64,000 nt of DNA from Arthrobacter_E sp041360795. Lineage in GTDB: Bacteria > Actinomycetota > Actinomycetes > Actinomycetales > Micrococcaceae. The stretch is from NCBI RefSeq assembly GCF_041360795.1, contig NZ_JBFUPW010000003.1, positions 248,001-312,000 on the forward strand, written 5' to 3'. The notes under the pieces were generated by a model that did no database searches, was not told the origin of the DNA, and worked only from the letters and a program-made list of their open reading frames with translations. Shown piece by piece: positions 24,915-34,139 of this stretch. The translations under genes were made by a program, and so were the position numbers. Numbering within the stretch: position 1 is the first letter of the stretch; each line of letters opens with the position of its first letter.

Positions 24915-26129
24915 ATGACTCTGGATCTCACCGCCATATACAAGGACCTCCACAGCAACCCGGAACTCTCCTTCCAGGAGACCCGCACCGCCGGCATCGT
25001 CGCCGGGCACTTGCGTGAGCTCGGCTTCGAGGTGACGGAGGGCGTGGGCCGGACCGGCGTCGTCGGCGTCCTGGCCAACGGCGTCGGCCCCACCGTGCTG
25101 CTGCGCGCCGACATGGACGGCCTGCCCGTCGAGGAGCAGACCGGTCTCGACTACGCCAGCACCGCCCGCGGTACCGATCCGGACGGCAACGACGTCCCCG
25201 TCATGCATGCCTGCGGCCACGATGTGCACGTGACCTGCCTGCTGGGTGCGGCCGAGCTGCTGGCCGGGTCCCGCGAGGACTGGTCGGGCACGCTCGTCAC
25301 CGTGTTCCAGCCAGCCGAGGAAGCCGGTGGCGGTGCCGCGGAGATGCTCCGCGACGGTTTCCTGGATCGTTTTCCGCGTCCCGATGTGGTGCTGGGACAG
25401 CACGTCGCGCCGATCCCGGCCGGTTTCATCGGTCTCACGCCCGGCCCGGCGATGGCCGCCGCGGACAGCCTGAGCATCACGCTGCACGGTGTGGGCGGTC
25501 ACGGCTCGCGCCCCGAGGCGACGGTGGACCCCGTGTACCTCGCAGCCAATGTCATCAACCGTCTGCAGGGCGTGGTCTCCCGCGAGATCAGCGCGCTGGA
25601 CACCGCCGTCGTGACGGTGGGCCAGGTCCACGCCGGGACCAAGAACAACATCATCCCGGACAAGGCCACCCTCGGCCTGACGGTGCGCAGCTATCGCGAA
25701 GAGGTCCGTTTCAAGCTCCTGGAGAGCGTGGAGCGCGTGGCCAAGGCGGAGGCGCAGGCCTCGGCCAGCCCGAAGGAACCCACGATCGAGTACTTCGAGC
25801 GCTTCCCCGTCACGGTCAACGACCCGACCGCGAGCGAGCGGGTCGCCGCCGTGCTGCGGGGCGTGCTGGGCGAGCAGCGGGTGCTGAACCCGGGCCCGCT
25901 CTCCGGCAGCGAGGACGTCGGGGAGTTCTCGACGGCCGCGGATGTGCCGCTGGTCTACTGGTTCCTGGGTGGCGGCGAGCCGTCCCTCGCGGAGATCGTG
26001 GCGAAGACCGGCCGGATGCCCGACGACATCCCCTCCAACCACTCGCCGTTCTTCGCGCCCGTGATCGACCCGACGCTGGACAACGGCGTGAAGGCCCTGG
26101 TGGCCGCCGCGCGGGAGTTCCTGAGCTAG
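24915..26129 (+). CDS. M20D-family amidohydrolase
   Basis: 404-residue peptidase M20 family enzyme of the IAA-amino-acid hydrolase/hippurate hydrolase type. Metal-binding and catalytic motifs are clear: RADMDGLPV, MHACGHDVH, and FQPAEEAGGGA with the catalytic Glu pair. GHGSRPEATVDP marks the dimerisation lid. Such enzymes remove acyl groups from N-acyl amino acids or hydrolyse carboxypeptidase-type substrates with two divalent metals. GGGGAC directly before the ATG gives only a tight ribosome-binding site. The gene appears monocistronic, bracketed by hairpin D and a terminator. Confidence 0.93.
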   Translation: MTLDLTAIYKDLHSNPELSFQETRTAGIVAGHLRELGFEVTEGVGRTGVVGVLANGVGPTVLLRADMDGLPVEEQTGLDYASTARGTDPDGNDVPVMHACGHDVHVTCLLGAAELLAGSREDWSGTLVTVFQPAEEAGGGAAEMLRDGFLDRFPRPDVVLGQHVAPIPAGFIGLTPGPAMAAADSLSITLHGVGGHGSRPEATVDPVYLAANVINRLQGVVSREISALDTAVVTVGQVHAGTKNNIIPDKATLGLTVRSYREEVRFKLLESVERVAKAEAQASASPKEPTIEYFERFPVTVNDPTASERVAAVLRGVLGEQRVLNPGPLSGSEDVGEFSTAADVPLVYWFLGGGEPSLAEIVAKTGRMPDDIPSNHSPFFAPVIDPTLDNGVKALVAAAREFLS

Positions 26130-26137
26130 GTCACATC

Positions 26138-26167
26138 CGCAGGGGCAAGCGGGTGCTCGCCCCTGCG
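26138..26167 (+). terminator. Terminator hairpin after M20D gene
   Basis: A 9-bp stem (CGCAGGGGC with GCCCCTGCG) and a 12-base loop, 8 bases after the stop codon. Confidence 0.75.
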
Positions 26168-26415
26168 ACCGCGCATCGATTGACAGCCACCGTAGAACTT
26201 CACGGCGTCGTTCAGCGGGCGTGGCCGTTGGACATCGGACTCGCGGAACCCCGCGTTTCTCCGGACTGCTGCCGGAGGCCCTGCCATTCCGGTCTGAGGG
26301 AGCCCCGAGCGCCCCTGAGGGGCTGCGATTTTCGACAGGAACGTCACGGCTCAACGGGTATAGCCTGGGACCGACCACACCGAATGGCTCATACCGAGCG
26401 GATCAAGGAGCTGTC

Positions 26416-26577
26416 ATGGGACACGACAAGAACGACGAACTGCGCGAAGAGCACAACGAGCAGGACGAGCAGCGCCAGGAACGCCGCGACGGCGAATTCT
26501 TCGAAGGCACCGACGGCGCCGAGCTCGGCTCCCAGGACCGCCGCCGTGAAGAAGGCGACGAGAAGAAGCACCACTGA
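26416..26577 (+). CDS. Small highly charged protein (53 aa)
   Basis: 53 residues, more than half Asp, Glu, Lys, Arg or His, with no hydrophobic core (for example NDELREEHNEQDEQRQERR). It is almost certainly disordered. Start ATG 26416 follows a perfect AAGGAG at 26405-26410, and TATAGCCT about 60 bases upstream is a plausible -10 element. A terminator hairpin follows. Short acidic-basic proteins of this kind occur in many Micrococcaceae, often stress-linked, but no function is established. Confidence 0.7.
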   Translation: MGHDKNDELREEHNEQDEQRQERRDGEFFEGTDGAELGSQDRRREEGDEKKHH

Positions 26578-26617
26578 TCAAGCCTTTCCCCGGCTGAATC
26601 CCGAAGATTCTCCGGGA

Positions 26618-26665
26618 CCGAATCCCCCGACGGGCGCGCACTGGCGCACCGGCCGGGGGATTCGG
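26618..26665 (+). terminator. Terminator hairpin after small charged protein gene
   Basis: A 12-bp perfect stem (CCGAATCCCCCG pairing with CGGGGGATTCGG) and a 24-base loop that is itself G/C-rich, 40 bases past the stop. Confidence 0.7.
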
Positions 26666-26982
26666 GCACAGAGCGGATGACGCGGATTCGGGTCCGATTG
26701 ACGTCAACATCGGGATATACGCCACCCGGAAGGCTGCTGCGCGTGGGGCACTCAGAACCAGACCGCTCCCTGGCTACCGATTACCCCAGCCACTGGGTTA
26801 GGCCTTACCACAACGTAAATGATCAGTTCCGGTTGACCGGAATCGAAACCGATGAGGACAACCAGGAACGGAGCGGCTGCAAGACCGAACGGCGGGCAGC
26901 ACCTCAGTCCACGATCCCACAGTCCGGACAAATCGTCGGCCCAGACCTCTCCACAGCTCGAGCCGCGGCATCTGAACGACGA
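26666..26982. other. Gene-free stretch at left edge of low-GC island
   Basis: About 317 bases with no convincing gene. Base composition changes here from the G/C-rich backbone to the A/T-richer island. The only structure seen is a 16-base palindrome at 26827-26842 (TTCCGGT, TG, ACCGGAA). No integrase, att-like direct repeat or transposase remnant was recognised. Confidence 0.5.
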
Positions 26983-27642
26983 CTACGCCAGCTCCACCTT
27001 TCTCGGTCCGCCCAATCGCTGATAGTGAATAGTGCCCAGCAGTTCAGAAAGAACCTGGTCGGTCAGGCCCACACCGCCCTCATTGAGATCCCCGTCGTGA
27101 ATCGGCACCACGAGATCTGGACTAACATACTTCGCATAATCTACTGCGTCAGCGATGCGCATCCATGGCCCACTGATCGGCAGAAGAAGCACCTGGATAT
27201 CCTCGAAATTTGGAATTTTAGGATAGGCGTCCCCAGGGTGGAGTATGCGGGAGTCGACCAGATAAGCCACATTCTTTCCGGCAGGAACTGACGGGTGGAT
27301 GGGAGCATGGTCCACGACTATGGGTACAGCACGAACACCACCGACGATAATTTCGCCACCCTTCTCAACCGAGGTGAGAGAATCAACGGGTGCGCCTTCA
27401 GCCTGGAGTTGATCAACGCATTCTTCAGGACCCCAAAAATGGCGGCCGCTATTCGCGGTAAGCGATTGAGCAATCCGGTGGGTATCAAAGTGATCCGGAT
27501 GATCATGCGTGACAAAGATCGCATCGCAGTAATTGAAGACCGAGTCGGGCGCTAAGACGCCTGGATCAATGACGATCAAATGGCCGCCAGACTTTATCGA
27601 AATGGTTGAATGACCTTGAGTGGTGATTGTCATCCTCGTCAT
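26983..27642 (-). CDS. MBL-fold metal-dependent hydrolase (UlaG-like)
   Basis: 219-residue metallo-beta-lactamase-fold protein. The metal motif THDHPDH spans His46, His48, Asp50 and His51, with further ligands likely at DHAPIH and GDAYP. It resembles UlaG/YcfG-type lactonase-like hydrolases and YtkL-type proteins rather than true beta-lactamases. Position downstream of a sugar ABC importer in the same orientation, 150 bases after the last permease, suggests lactone hydrolysis or another carbohydrate step, but this is inference. GAGGAG lies 11 bases before the ATG. The island operator motif is not seen upstream of it. Confidence 0.82.
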   Translation of the reverse strand: MTRMTITTQGHSTISIKSGGHLIVIDPGVLAPDSVFNYCDAIFVTHDHPDHFDTHRIAQSLTANSGRHFWGPEECVDQLQAEGAPVDSLTSVEKGGEIIVGGVRAVPIVVDHAPIHPSVPAGKNVAYLVDSRILHPGDAYPKIPNFEDIQVLLLPISGPWMRIADAVDYAKYVSPDLVVPIHDGDLNEGGVGLTDQVLSELLGTIHYQRLGGPRKVELA

Positions 27643-27792
27643 TCTTACATCAGCTCCTCATAATCAGATCATCTAATAATCACAGAATCTCACCCACGGG
27701 CCATCGATTCTCCTGTCTGTGTTTTATAGAGAATCCGCTTGCTAAGATTCGCAGGTTCAAAAAACACTGCTCGCGCCGGCTGCGCGACAGCT

Positions 27793-28719
27793 TCACTTGT
27801 TGGCTCCGAGGGTCGCCCCTTCTATGACGCGTCGACCCAGCCACAGAAAGGCGACAATGATCGGCCCGATGAGGATGACGATTCCAGCGAAGAGTGCCCC
27901 CCAGTTTGAAGTGTACTGAAGCCCGTAGTACATATTCAGAAGAGCCGCCGGCAGTGTTCGCTGAGCCCCATCAGGAACCAGAAACAATACGAGTAGCGTT
28001 TCGTTCCAAGCTCCGATTGCCGTAATGATTGCTACCGTGGTGACGGGGCCGCGAGCAATCGGGAGCATGATCTTGCGGAAGGTTAGCCACGGTCCTGCGC
28101 CATCGAGTTGCGCGGCCTCTTCGAGGGAGGCTGGAAGCGAGCGGAAGAACGATGTGAGGACGAAAACCGTCCAGGGAATGGCAGTTGACGAGTAGAAAAC
28201 TACGAGTCCGATGCGGGGGTCCCACCAACCCGTGATCCAGTCGGTCATGAACTGACTCACTCCGTTGTTGATAACGAAATAGGGGATCAGGACGGTTTGC
28301 ATCGGCAACGCGAGCCCCATCGCGAAGTAGGTAGTGAGACTGGATGCCGTCCGGTCCATCCTGCGGGCAAGCCCGTAGGCTGCCGGGACGGAGATCACCA
28401 TTACGATCACCAGAGTGCTTCCGACAAATATCAGCGTGGTCAGGGTTGCCTGCCCGAATCCTGCGCTGTCCCAGGCGGTTGCGTAGTTGTCCCAGTTCGC
28501 GTTGGTGGGCAAAGAAAATGGGCCAAGTAGGATATCGCGCGTGGACTTCAGGCTGGTCATGACGACCCAGGCGAGCAATGCGAGGTTGAATATTACCCAT
28601 GCCCAGATTGCGACCTTGATCGCTCCGGGCACAATGTGATCACCGAATGCCCGTCCAATCCTTCGTCCCACCCCTTCGGGAGGCCGGCGCCAGGGGCTAT
28701 GCAAGGTTGTCTGTGTCAC
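27793..28719 (-). CDS. Carbohydrate ABC transporter permease (MalG-type)
   Basis: 308-residue permease with six membrane helices (first at about residues 38-60) and the EAA cytoplasmic loop seen as SLEEAAQLDGAGPWLTFRKI (about residues 199-218), which docks onto the ATPase. This is the MalG/LacG half of a CUT1-type sugar importer. Its start overlaps the MalF-type gene by 4 bases. No ATPase gene is present locally, so the importer probably uses a shared MsiK-type ATPase encoded elsewhere, as is common in actinobacteria. The tail ends in a basic GRRVIEGATLGANK segment. Confidence 0.93.
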   Translation of the reverse strand: MTQTTLHSPWRRPPEGVGRRIGRAFGDHIVPGAIKVAIWAWVIFNLALLAWVVMTSLKSTRDILLGPFSLPTNANWDNYATAWDSAGFGQATLTTLIFVGSTLVIVMVISVPAAYGLARRMDRTASSLTTYFAMGLALPMQTVLIPYFVINNGVSQFMTDWITGWWDPRIGLVVFYSSTAIPWTVFVLTSFFRSLPASLEEAAQLDGAGPWLTFRKIMLPIARGPVTTVAIITAIGAWNETLLVLFLVPDGAQRTLPAALLNMYYGLQYTSNWGALFAGIVILIGPIIVAFLWLGRRVIEGATLGANK

Positions 28720-29600
28720 AGTTCGAGGGCCTCTCTCTTGGTGAGACGGCGGGTGAGCCAGACCAATATAAGGGACAGGCCAAACATCACCACACCGATT
28801 GCGGACACCACTCCGAGCCGCGGCAGCCCCGAGGGGTCATTAAAGGCCAGATACTGTTGGATTGCCACAGTTCGAGCGGTGAGTGGCACGGCCGAATTAG
28901 CGCTTCCCGTAAATGCCAGAACGATCTCAAAGACTTTGAGTGAACCAATGACCCAAAGTACAGCACAGGTAGCAAATACATCCCATGAAAGCGGGATCGT
29001 GATCATGCGAAATGCTTGCAACTTGGTCACTCCCTCCAACGATGCCGCCTCGTAAAGGTCATTGGGGATGGCATCGACTGCCGACATCAACAAGATGACG
29101 TAGAATCCTGCGGCGGACCAGGCAAGGCCTGCGATGATACAGCGGAACACCAGATCTGGACCCAGCCAAGCCTGAGGGGGCAGCCCCACCCAGGAAATTA
29201 TCTGGTTGAGAGCACCTTGTGAATCAAGAGCGAAGCTGAGAGCTGCACCGATAGCAATTGGGGATATGATGTTCGGCAGGTAGACGACGGACCGAATGAA
29301 CCCCCGGCCTCCCATCTGCCGCAGAACAGCCATGCAACAGAATGCGATGAAAAAGACGAACAGACCCCCGACTACGGCAAGGACGATGGTATTTACGAAT
29401 GAGAGTCTGAAGGCTTCGTCGGTGAGAATAAAGATGTAATTGTCGAAGCCTCTGAATGTTGCGTCTGTACCGAGTCCTTTCCAGTCAAAAAAGCTTACTG
29501 CTGCTCCGTAGACTGCCGGGAGGACGAAGAGAATGGTGTATACGAGGACTGCGGGCCAGATAAAGGCCCGCAGTCCGCGCTTGCGTGAAGCCTTGGTCAC
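28716..29600 (-). CDS. Carbohydrate ABC transporter permease (MalF-type)
   Basis: 294-residue permease with six membrane helices, beginning with FIWPAVLVYTILFVLPAVYG. The EAA loop reads PNDLYEAASLEGVTKLQAFR (about residues 184-203). It is the MalF/LacF-type partner of the downstream permease and overlaps both neighbours by 4 bases, so binding protein and permeases form one operon read from the promoter at about 30,980-31,010. Confidence 0.93.
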   Translation of the reverse strand: MTKASRKRGLRAFIWPAVLVYTILFVLPAVYGAAVSFFDWKGLGTDATFRGFDNYIFILTDEAFRLSFVNTIVLAVVGGLFVFFIAFCCMAVLRQMGGRGFIRSVVYLPNIISPIAIGAALSFALDSQGALNQIISWVGLPPQAWLGPDLVFRCIIAGLAWSAAGFYVILLMSAVDAIPNDLYEAASLEGVTKLQAFRMITIPLSWDVFATCAVLWVIGSLKVFEIVLAFTGSANSAVPLTARTVAIQQYLAFNDPSGLPRLGVVSAIGVVMFGLSLILVWLTRRLTKREALEL

Positions 29601-30907
29601 GGAGTACCGCTCGCGATGTAGGCGGTGGTCTTCTCCTTGCCCTGGGCAACGAACTGCTCCGGGGTGATCTTGCCGAAGACCAGCTGGTCATCAAGGGCAA
29701 GGAGGACATCGTTGTACCAGGTCGGAGCGACGGCTGCCACCGTGTCCATGTAGCCCGTCGTCGCCCTGCTCTCCAGAACCGACTTCTGCATGGCCGCAAG
29801 TGCATCGGGGGCTTTCACATCGGACCTTGCTGGGATGTTCAGCGCATCGGAGCCGATCTTCTCGAGATACTTCTTCTGCACCAGGAACTTCACGAAGTCT
29901 TTGGCCCCTGACGGGTTCTTGCCTTTGGCATTGACGGACCAACCCAGGACGTTCAGTTCCTCGACAGATTTGGAATCCTTGCCATATGACGGGAAGGGGA
30001 ACGTGCTGAGTTTTGCCCCGTCAGCGACGACTGACTTCACTTCGCCGGCAAGCCAAGATCCATTCAAGTCGAGTGCGTACTTACCCTGGGCCCAGGCGTT
30101 CTGTGCATTCGGGTAGCGCGAGCCTTCGTAGCCGGTCTGGAAGTAGGGTCGCAGGGCTGCGACTTCCTTGGCTGCGGAAAGCACTGCGGGATCATCCCAT
30201 GCCGCAGCGGACTTGCTCAGACCCAACACCGCACCCGGACCGTGAGACCGAAGCATCAGCCAGTAGAACCATAGGACGTTATAGGAGGCGTTACCGCCTT
30301 CCTGCGCGATAGGTGTCTTACCGGAAGCCTTCAGCTTGTCCAGGGCTGCCTTGAACTCTTCCCAGGTTGCCGGAGCTTTGGTGGCCAGATCTGGCGTGGA
30401 GTTGGCGTCAAACCATACACCGCCAGAAAGGATGGTGTGAGGAATGAAGGCGACCCCGTCCTTGTCTGATGCCGAGTCCAGGACTGACTTTGGGTAGTCC
30501 GACTGGATTTTTCCGCTCTCTCCGGCGGCCGGGGAGGAGAGGACGTCCGAGAGGTCGGCGATCAGTCCAGCCTTGCGATAGGCCGGGACATGATCGGGAG
30601 CGTTATCAAACAGGTCGGGTCCATTGCCGGAGACAGAGGCATTGATGACGTCAGTAACGCCTCCCTTACCCAGCTCTTTGATGTTTACCTTGATTCCAGT
30701 GCTCTTCGTGAAATCATCCGCGGCAGTTGCGAAGATCTTCGCCTGCGGAGTGTCGGCCGGCCACGAGGTCAGATAAGTGATGCTGTCGTTGCTGCTGGCA
30801 CCAGTATTCGAGTTGTTCACCTTCTGCCCACAGCCGGAGAGAGTGAGGGCGGCAATGGCAACCGTGCCGATGACCGCCAGAGATGTCTTGCGTCGCGACA
30901 ACCTCAT
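29597..30907 (-). CDS. Sugar ABC transporter substrate-binding lipoprotein
   Basis: 436-residue extracellular solute-binding protein (family 1, CUT1). A lipoprotein signal peptide ends at LSGC with Cys26. The mature part has the usual two-domain pattern, including KVNIKELGKGGVTDVINASV and the sugar-stacking-rich segment NVLWFYWLMLRSHGPG. It is the first gene of the importer operon. Its promoter carries a 27-base palindrome (30982-31008) between and over the -35 and -10 elements. Substrate is probably a galactose-containing oligosaccharide, judging from the GH35 gene behind it. Confidence 0.93.
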   Translation of the reverse strand: MRLSRRKTSLAVIGTVAIAALTLSGCGQKVNNSNTGASSNDSITYLTSWPADTPQAKIFATAADDFTKSTGIKVNIKELGKGGVTDVINASVSGNGPDLFDNAPDHVPAYRKAGLIADLSDVLSSPAAGESGKIQSDYPKSVLDSASDKDGVAFIPHTILSGGVWFDANSTPDLATKAPATWEEFKAALDKLKASGKTPIAQEGGNASYNVLWFYWLMLRSHGPGAVLGLSKSAAAWDDPAVLSAAKEVAALRPYFQTGYEGSRYPNAQNAWAQGKYALDLNGSWLAGEVKSVVADGAKLSTFPFPSYGKDSKSVEELNVLGWSVNAKGKNPSGAKDFVKFLVQKKYLEKIGSDALNIPARSDVKAPDALAAMQKSVLESRATTGYMDTVAAVAPTWYNDVLLALDDQLVFGKITPEQFVAQGKEKTTAYIASGTP

Positions 30908-30981
30908 CGCGGACTCCTTCCAAGGAGGGTTGAAAAACAGTCACTCAAATCGCACCGCAAGTGTGATTCGGGTCACCGGAA

Positions 30982-31010
30982 GTATTACATAAGGAACCTG
31001 CGTAATACAA
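30982..31010 (-). promoter_or_regulatory. Promoter with ROK-type operator upstream of sugar importer
   Basis: On the minus strand TTGTAT (-35) and TAATAC (-10) are separated by exactly 17 bases, with start expected near 30,975. A palindrome with perfect 7-base arms GTATTAC/GTAATAC (30982-30988 and 31002-31008) fills the spacer and the -10, so a bound repressor would block RNA polymerase. The core TTACGCAGG and CCTTATGTAA recurs at the two other island promoters. Confidence 0.7.
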
Positions 31011-31013
31011 GAG

Positions 31014-32798
31014 TCAGCGTTCCGCCCCGTCGATCGGGGTCGGGCCGCCCAGGTCGGGGCGGTCCAGCACTTGGATTTCGGCGCCAGCTTTACCCAGCGA
31101 GAGGACTTCAATCGTGTTGCTCCCTACGCGCCACAACGGTCCTGGCGCATAGAGGGTCCGCTGCGGACCGCGTGCGTCGATGCGGCCTAAGAGGAACCCG
31201 TTGAGCCACACGTATGCCTTTTCCCAGTCCGGCAGGGCAAGGAACGCATCAGCGGGCCCGCTACAGCGCAGTCGCGTTCTGAACAGCCCCGGCTCTTGGG
31301 CGGAGGCAGGGTTCGGCACTTCGGGGAACTCGGTGATTTCCTGGAGATCGATAGGCCTCTGCGTCCACCCATGCACGAGGCGTTCGACACCGTGGGCGTG
31401 GATACTCGCGCCACCCAAGAGCCCCTTCGACTCGCCGAGGTGCCGACCGAAATTGACCCGTCCTTCGTTCTCGACCAGAACGGCGAGGTGCACGTCTCGA
31501 GCAACTCCTTCCAATGGCAAGCCCGGGTCGGGGGTATTGCGGTCTACGCGGTGAACGAGCGTGTCGTCGAGGAACACCCATGCCCGATCTCGAGGTTCAT
31601 GTATGCGCAACACGCTCGCACCTTCGGGGAGGGGAAGATCCGCTTCATACAGCGTAAGACCCGATGCTTGATGAAGATCCTCTTGGGTGAGCGGAACTGG
31701 CGAGCGTCGCACATCGGCACACATCGATTTCAACACGGGAAGGAGTGGTCCGACTGGGCTCACGAGCGTCGACCGGGGAGGCTGACGCCTGGGAAGTGGC
31801 GGGGGTGTGGGAAGCTCGGCACCTGTGACGGACCCAAAGAGATGCCTGAGTTTCCAGAATTTTCCGGTGAGCTCTCCGGCTTCTCCGATAGGGGCATCCG
31901 AGTCATACGAAGTAACGGTTGGGAGGTAAACCCCTTGGTCAATATTTGCGCCCGGCCATGTACCGAAGCTCGTGCCCCCGTGAGCCATGTAGATGTTGAT
32001 CGATCCGCCCGCGGCGAGTATGGGCTCGATCGCTGCGATCATGTCGTCTGCCGGTCGCGTATGGTGCTCTCGACCCCAGTGATCAAACCAGCCGCCCCAA
32101 AACTCGGCACACATGAAGGGGGAACCCGGCCTGCGCCTGGATAAGGTCTTGACGGCTTCGTCTGCGCCGCTACCGAAGTTCGCGGTTACATCCAAGTCCG
32201 GCAGGGTGCCGGCATCCAGCATGAGGTCCGTCGGTCCATCCGAAGTGAAAAGGGGGACTTCGATACCGCGTGAGATTAGGCCGTCACGCAGGTGTTCGAG
32301 GTAATCTCGGTCGGAACCGAACGAGCCATACTCATTTTCCACTTGCACAGCGACCACTGGGCCGAATTGGCTCCGTTGGAGCAGCGCCAACCGTGGAATG
32401 AGTTCGTCGAACCAGGCATCGACATGCGCGAGGAAGTTGGGGTCGCTGGTGCGCAACGCTATGGGGCCGTTGTAGAGCAACCATGTTGGTAATCCACCGT
32501 TGTCCCATTCAGCACAGATGAACGGGCCGGGCCGGACGATCACAGCCAGGCCTACGTGCTCTGCCAGACGAATGAACCGCGGAAGATCGCGCCATCCGTC
32601 GAACTCGAATGACCCCTTTTCTCGTTCGTGGAAGTTCCATGGAACGTAGGTTTCCACGTGGGTGGCGCCCATCGCGGCGAGCCGTTGCAAGCGGTCGAGC
32701 CACAAGTCGGGGTGGATGCGGAAGTAATGGATTGCACCTGACAAGACGCGCCCACTATCGATCCACCGCGAATTGAGAGTGGGTGTTTCTTGGTTCAC
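31014..32798 (-). CDS. Glycoside hydrolase family 35 beta-galactosidase
   Basis: 594-residue GH35 enzyme that releases terminal beta-galactose. The (beta/alpha)8 catalytic barrel covers about residues 10-330: the acid/base Glu156 lies in QVENEYGSFG and the nucleophile Glu232 in CAEFWGGWFDHWG. Two C-terminal beta-jelly-roll domains follow (about 390-590). There is no signal peptide, so it acts in the cytoplasm on imported oligosaccharides. The GTG start overlaps the upstream oxidoreductase stop by 4 bases, and the two form an operon transcribed toward the importer genes. Confidence 0.95.
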   Translation of the reverse strand: MNQETPTLNSRWIDSGRVLSGAIHYFRIHPDLWLDRLQRLAAMGATHVETYVPWNFHEREKGSFEFDGWRDLPRFIRLAEHVGLAVIVRPGPFICAEWDNGGLPTWLLYNGPIALRTSDPNFLAHVDAWFDELIPRLALLQRSQFGPVVAVQVENEYGSFGSDRDYLEHLRDGLISRGIEVPLFTSDGPTDLMLDAGTLPDLDVTANFGSGADEAVKTLSRRRPGSPFMCAEFWGGWFDHWGREHHTRPADDMIAAIEPILAAGGSINIYMAHGGTSFGTWPGANIDQGVYLPTVTSYDSDAPIGEAGELTGKFWKLRHLFGSVTGAELPTPPPLPRRQPPRSTLVSPVGPLLPVLKSMCADVRRSPVPLTQEDLHQASGLTLYEADLPLPEGASVLRIHEPRDRAWVFLDDTLVHRVDRNTPDPGLPLEGVARDVHLAVLVENEGRVNFGRHLGESKGLLGGASIHAHGVERLVHGWTQRPIDLQEITEFPEVPNPASAQEPGLFRTRLRCSGPADAFLALPDWEKAYVWLNGFLLGRIDARGPQRTLYAPGPLWRVGSNTIEVLSLGKAGAEIQVLDRPDLGGPTPIDGAER

Positions 32799-34039
32799 AG
32801 GGTCACCACTTCACCAAGGTGACGGGATCGTTCGGCAGCCCACACCAACTGGTGCGATTCGAAGCTTTCCCGAACGCTGGACAATGCTTGTCCATCGCGG
32901 CTCTCCACGGCCCGGAGGAAGGCTTCAACTAGCCTGCCATCGGCGCCGCCGTGGCCATCGGCTGCGCTGGCTCCACCGATCGGCGTTGTGTCGATCGTGC
33001 GTGTTGTACCGGTCGCAAAGTCGAGGATCTCCAGATGCTTCCCGTCGCCGCTGATTGATCCGTCGGTTCCAAAGATCCGGGTCTTCCGAAAATCGAGTTG
33101 GGTGAAGGCGACGGCAGTGAAGGATGCGGTCGCCCCGTCCTCGAACTCCAGGTTTACGACTTGGTGGTCAGCGACGTCGTTCTGCCCGTTATACACGCAT
33201 TCTCCGTAAGGGCCCGTTTCGAGCGCTTCACTGACAGATTCCCGAGAGGGCTTCGGAGTGAGCACTCCGAGGGGCCACACGCGGTAGACGGGATCGTCTA
33301 GGAAGCCTTCGTAGATCTTTGTGGCTGAGTAGGCGCACGTCTGTTGAAGGGGGCAATCGACGCACCGTTCGGCCGCCTCGCCCGGCTTATTCTCCGGCTT
33401 GAACCAGTACAGACCGCCAAAGGAAGAAACCTTCTTCACGGGACGATCAACGATGTACGACAGCCAGTCCAAATCATGAGACGACTTGGCCATGAGCATG
33501 GAACTCGACGATTCGGCATTCCGCCAGTTCCCCCGGACGTACGAATGAGCGAAATGCCACCAGCCGATCGGTTCGAGATGCTCCACCGAGACGATCTTCC
33601 CAATGGAGCCGGACGTGAGAAGATCTTTCAGAGTCCGGGTGTAGTCGCTATAGCGCATCACATGTCCGATGGCCATGATCACCCCGGAAGACTCAACAGC
33701 ATCAACAATTCGTGAAGCCTCCTCCTCCGTTGGCGCAATGGGCTTCTCCAGAATGATGTCGTATCCCGCGTACGCAAAGGCAACTGCGGGCCCAGTGTGT
33801 TCCTGATCCTGAGTGGCGATCACGACGGCGTCTGAGAGTTTCGGAGCGGCAACCAGATCCTCCCACGTGGTGAACACATTCTCTGGCGAGAGCGAGAATT
33901 CCTCGACGAAAAGCCTTCGCCGTTCAGCGTCGGGCTCAGCCACAGCAGTGAGCACCGCCCCTGCTTTCCGGGCGAGTCTTGCATAGTTGGTGCCGCGCGA
34001 CCCTGCGCCGACCACCGCGAGGCGGACTGGGTTGGACAT
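32795..34039 (-). CDS. Gfo/Idh/MocA-family NAD(P)-dependent oxidoreductase
   Basis: 414 residues. N-terminal Rossmann domain with GAGSRG (about 11-16) and the family EKP motif at residues 98-100; C-terminal alpha/beta domain with GHVMRYSDY and SHDLDWLSY. An additional cysteine cluster CVDCPLQQTC (Cys226, Cys229, Cys235) resembles a zinc-binding insert seen in one branch of this family. Members oxidise or epimerise sugars and inositols. I chose ATG 34039, preceded by GAGGAG; an ATG four codons earlier is less well placed. First gene of the operon with GH35 and divergent from the ROK regulator. Confidence 0.92.
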   Translation of the reverse strand: MSNPVRLAVVGAGSRGTNYARLARKAGAVLTAVAEPDAERRRLFVEEFSLSPENVFTTWEDLVAAPKLSDAVVIATQDQEHTGPAVAFAYAGYDIILEKPIAPTEEEASRIVDAVESSGVIMAIGHVMRYSDYTRTLKDLLTSGSIGKIVSVEHLEPIGWWHFAHSYVRGNWRNAESSSSMLMAKSSHDLDWLSYIVDRPVKKVSSFGGLYWFKPENKPGEAAERCVDCPLQQTCAYSATKIYEGFLDDPVYRVWPLGVLTPKPSRESVSEALETGPYGECVYNGQNDVADHQVVNLEFEDGATASFTAVAFTQLDFRKTRIFGTDGSISGDGKHLEILDFATGTTRTIDTTPIGGASAADGHGGADGRLVEAFLRAVESRDGQALSSVRESFESHQLVWAAERSRHLGEVVTL

Positions 34040-34081
34040 ACCACTCCTCATTCTTTCGTTCGACAGGCCAATCGGCCACTC

Positions 34082-34105
34082 ATAATATATAGGAGCCTTG
34101 CGTAA
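34082..34105. promoter_or_regulatory. ROK-type operator between oxidoreductase and ROK genes
   Basis: On the minus strand the site begins TTACGCAAGG, continues CTCCT and ends TATATTAT, matching the importer and beta-helix promoters with one extra base in the centre. The TATATT/TATTAT portion is the likely -10 of the oxidoreductase operon. Lying in the divergent gap, it could also give autoregulation of the ROK gene. Confidence 0.6.
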
Positions 34106-34139
34106 TTGGGGAGGGGCTCTGCGCTAGAGGAATAAGGGC

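Noticed and set aside
26677..27291. 204-codon plus-strand frame at the island edge
   Set aside because: Half of it is antisense to the MBL-fold gene and the rest has no ribosome-binding site or recognisable sequence.
27643..27792. ROK operator before the MBL-fold gene
   Set aside because: The TTACG...CCT...TATA pattern is absent here; the gene may be read through from the permease genes or have its own promoter.
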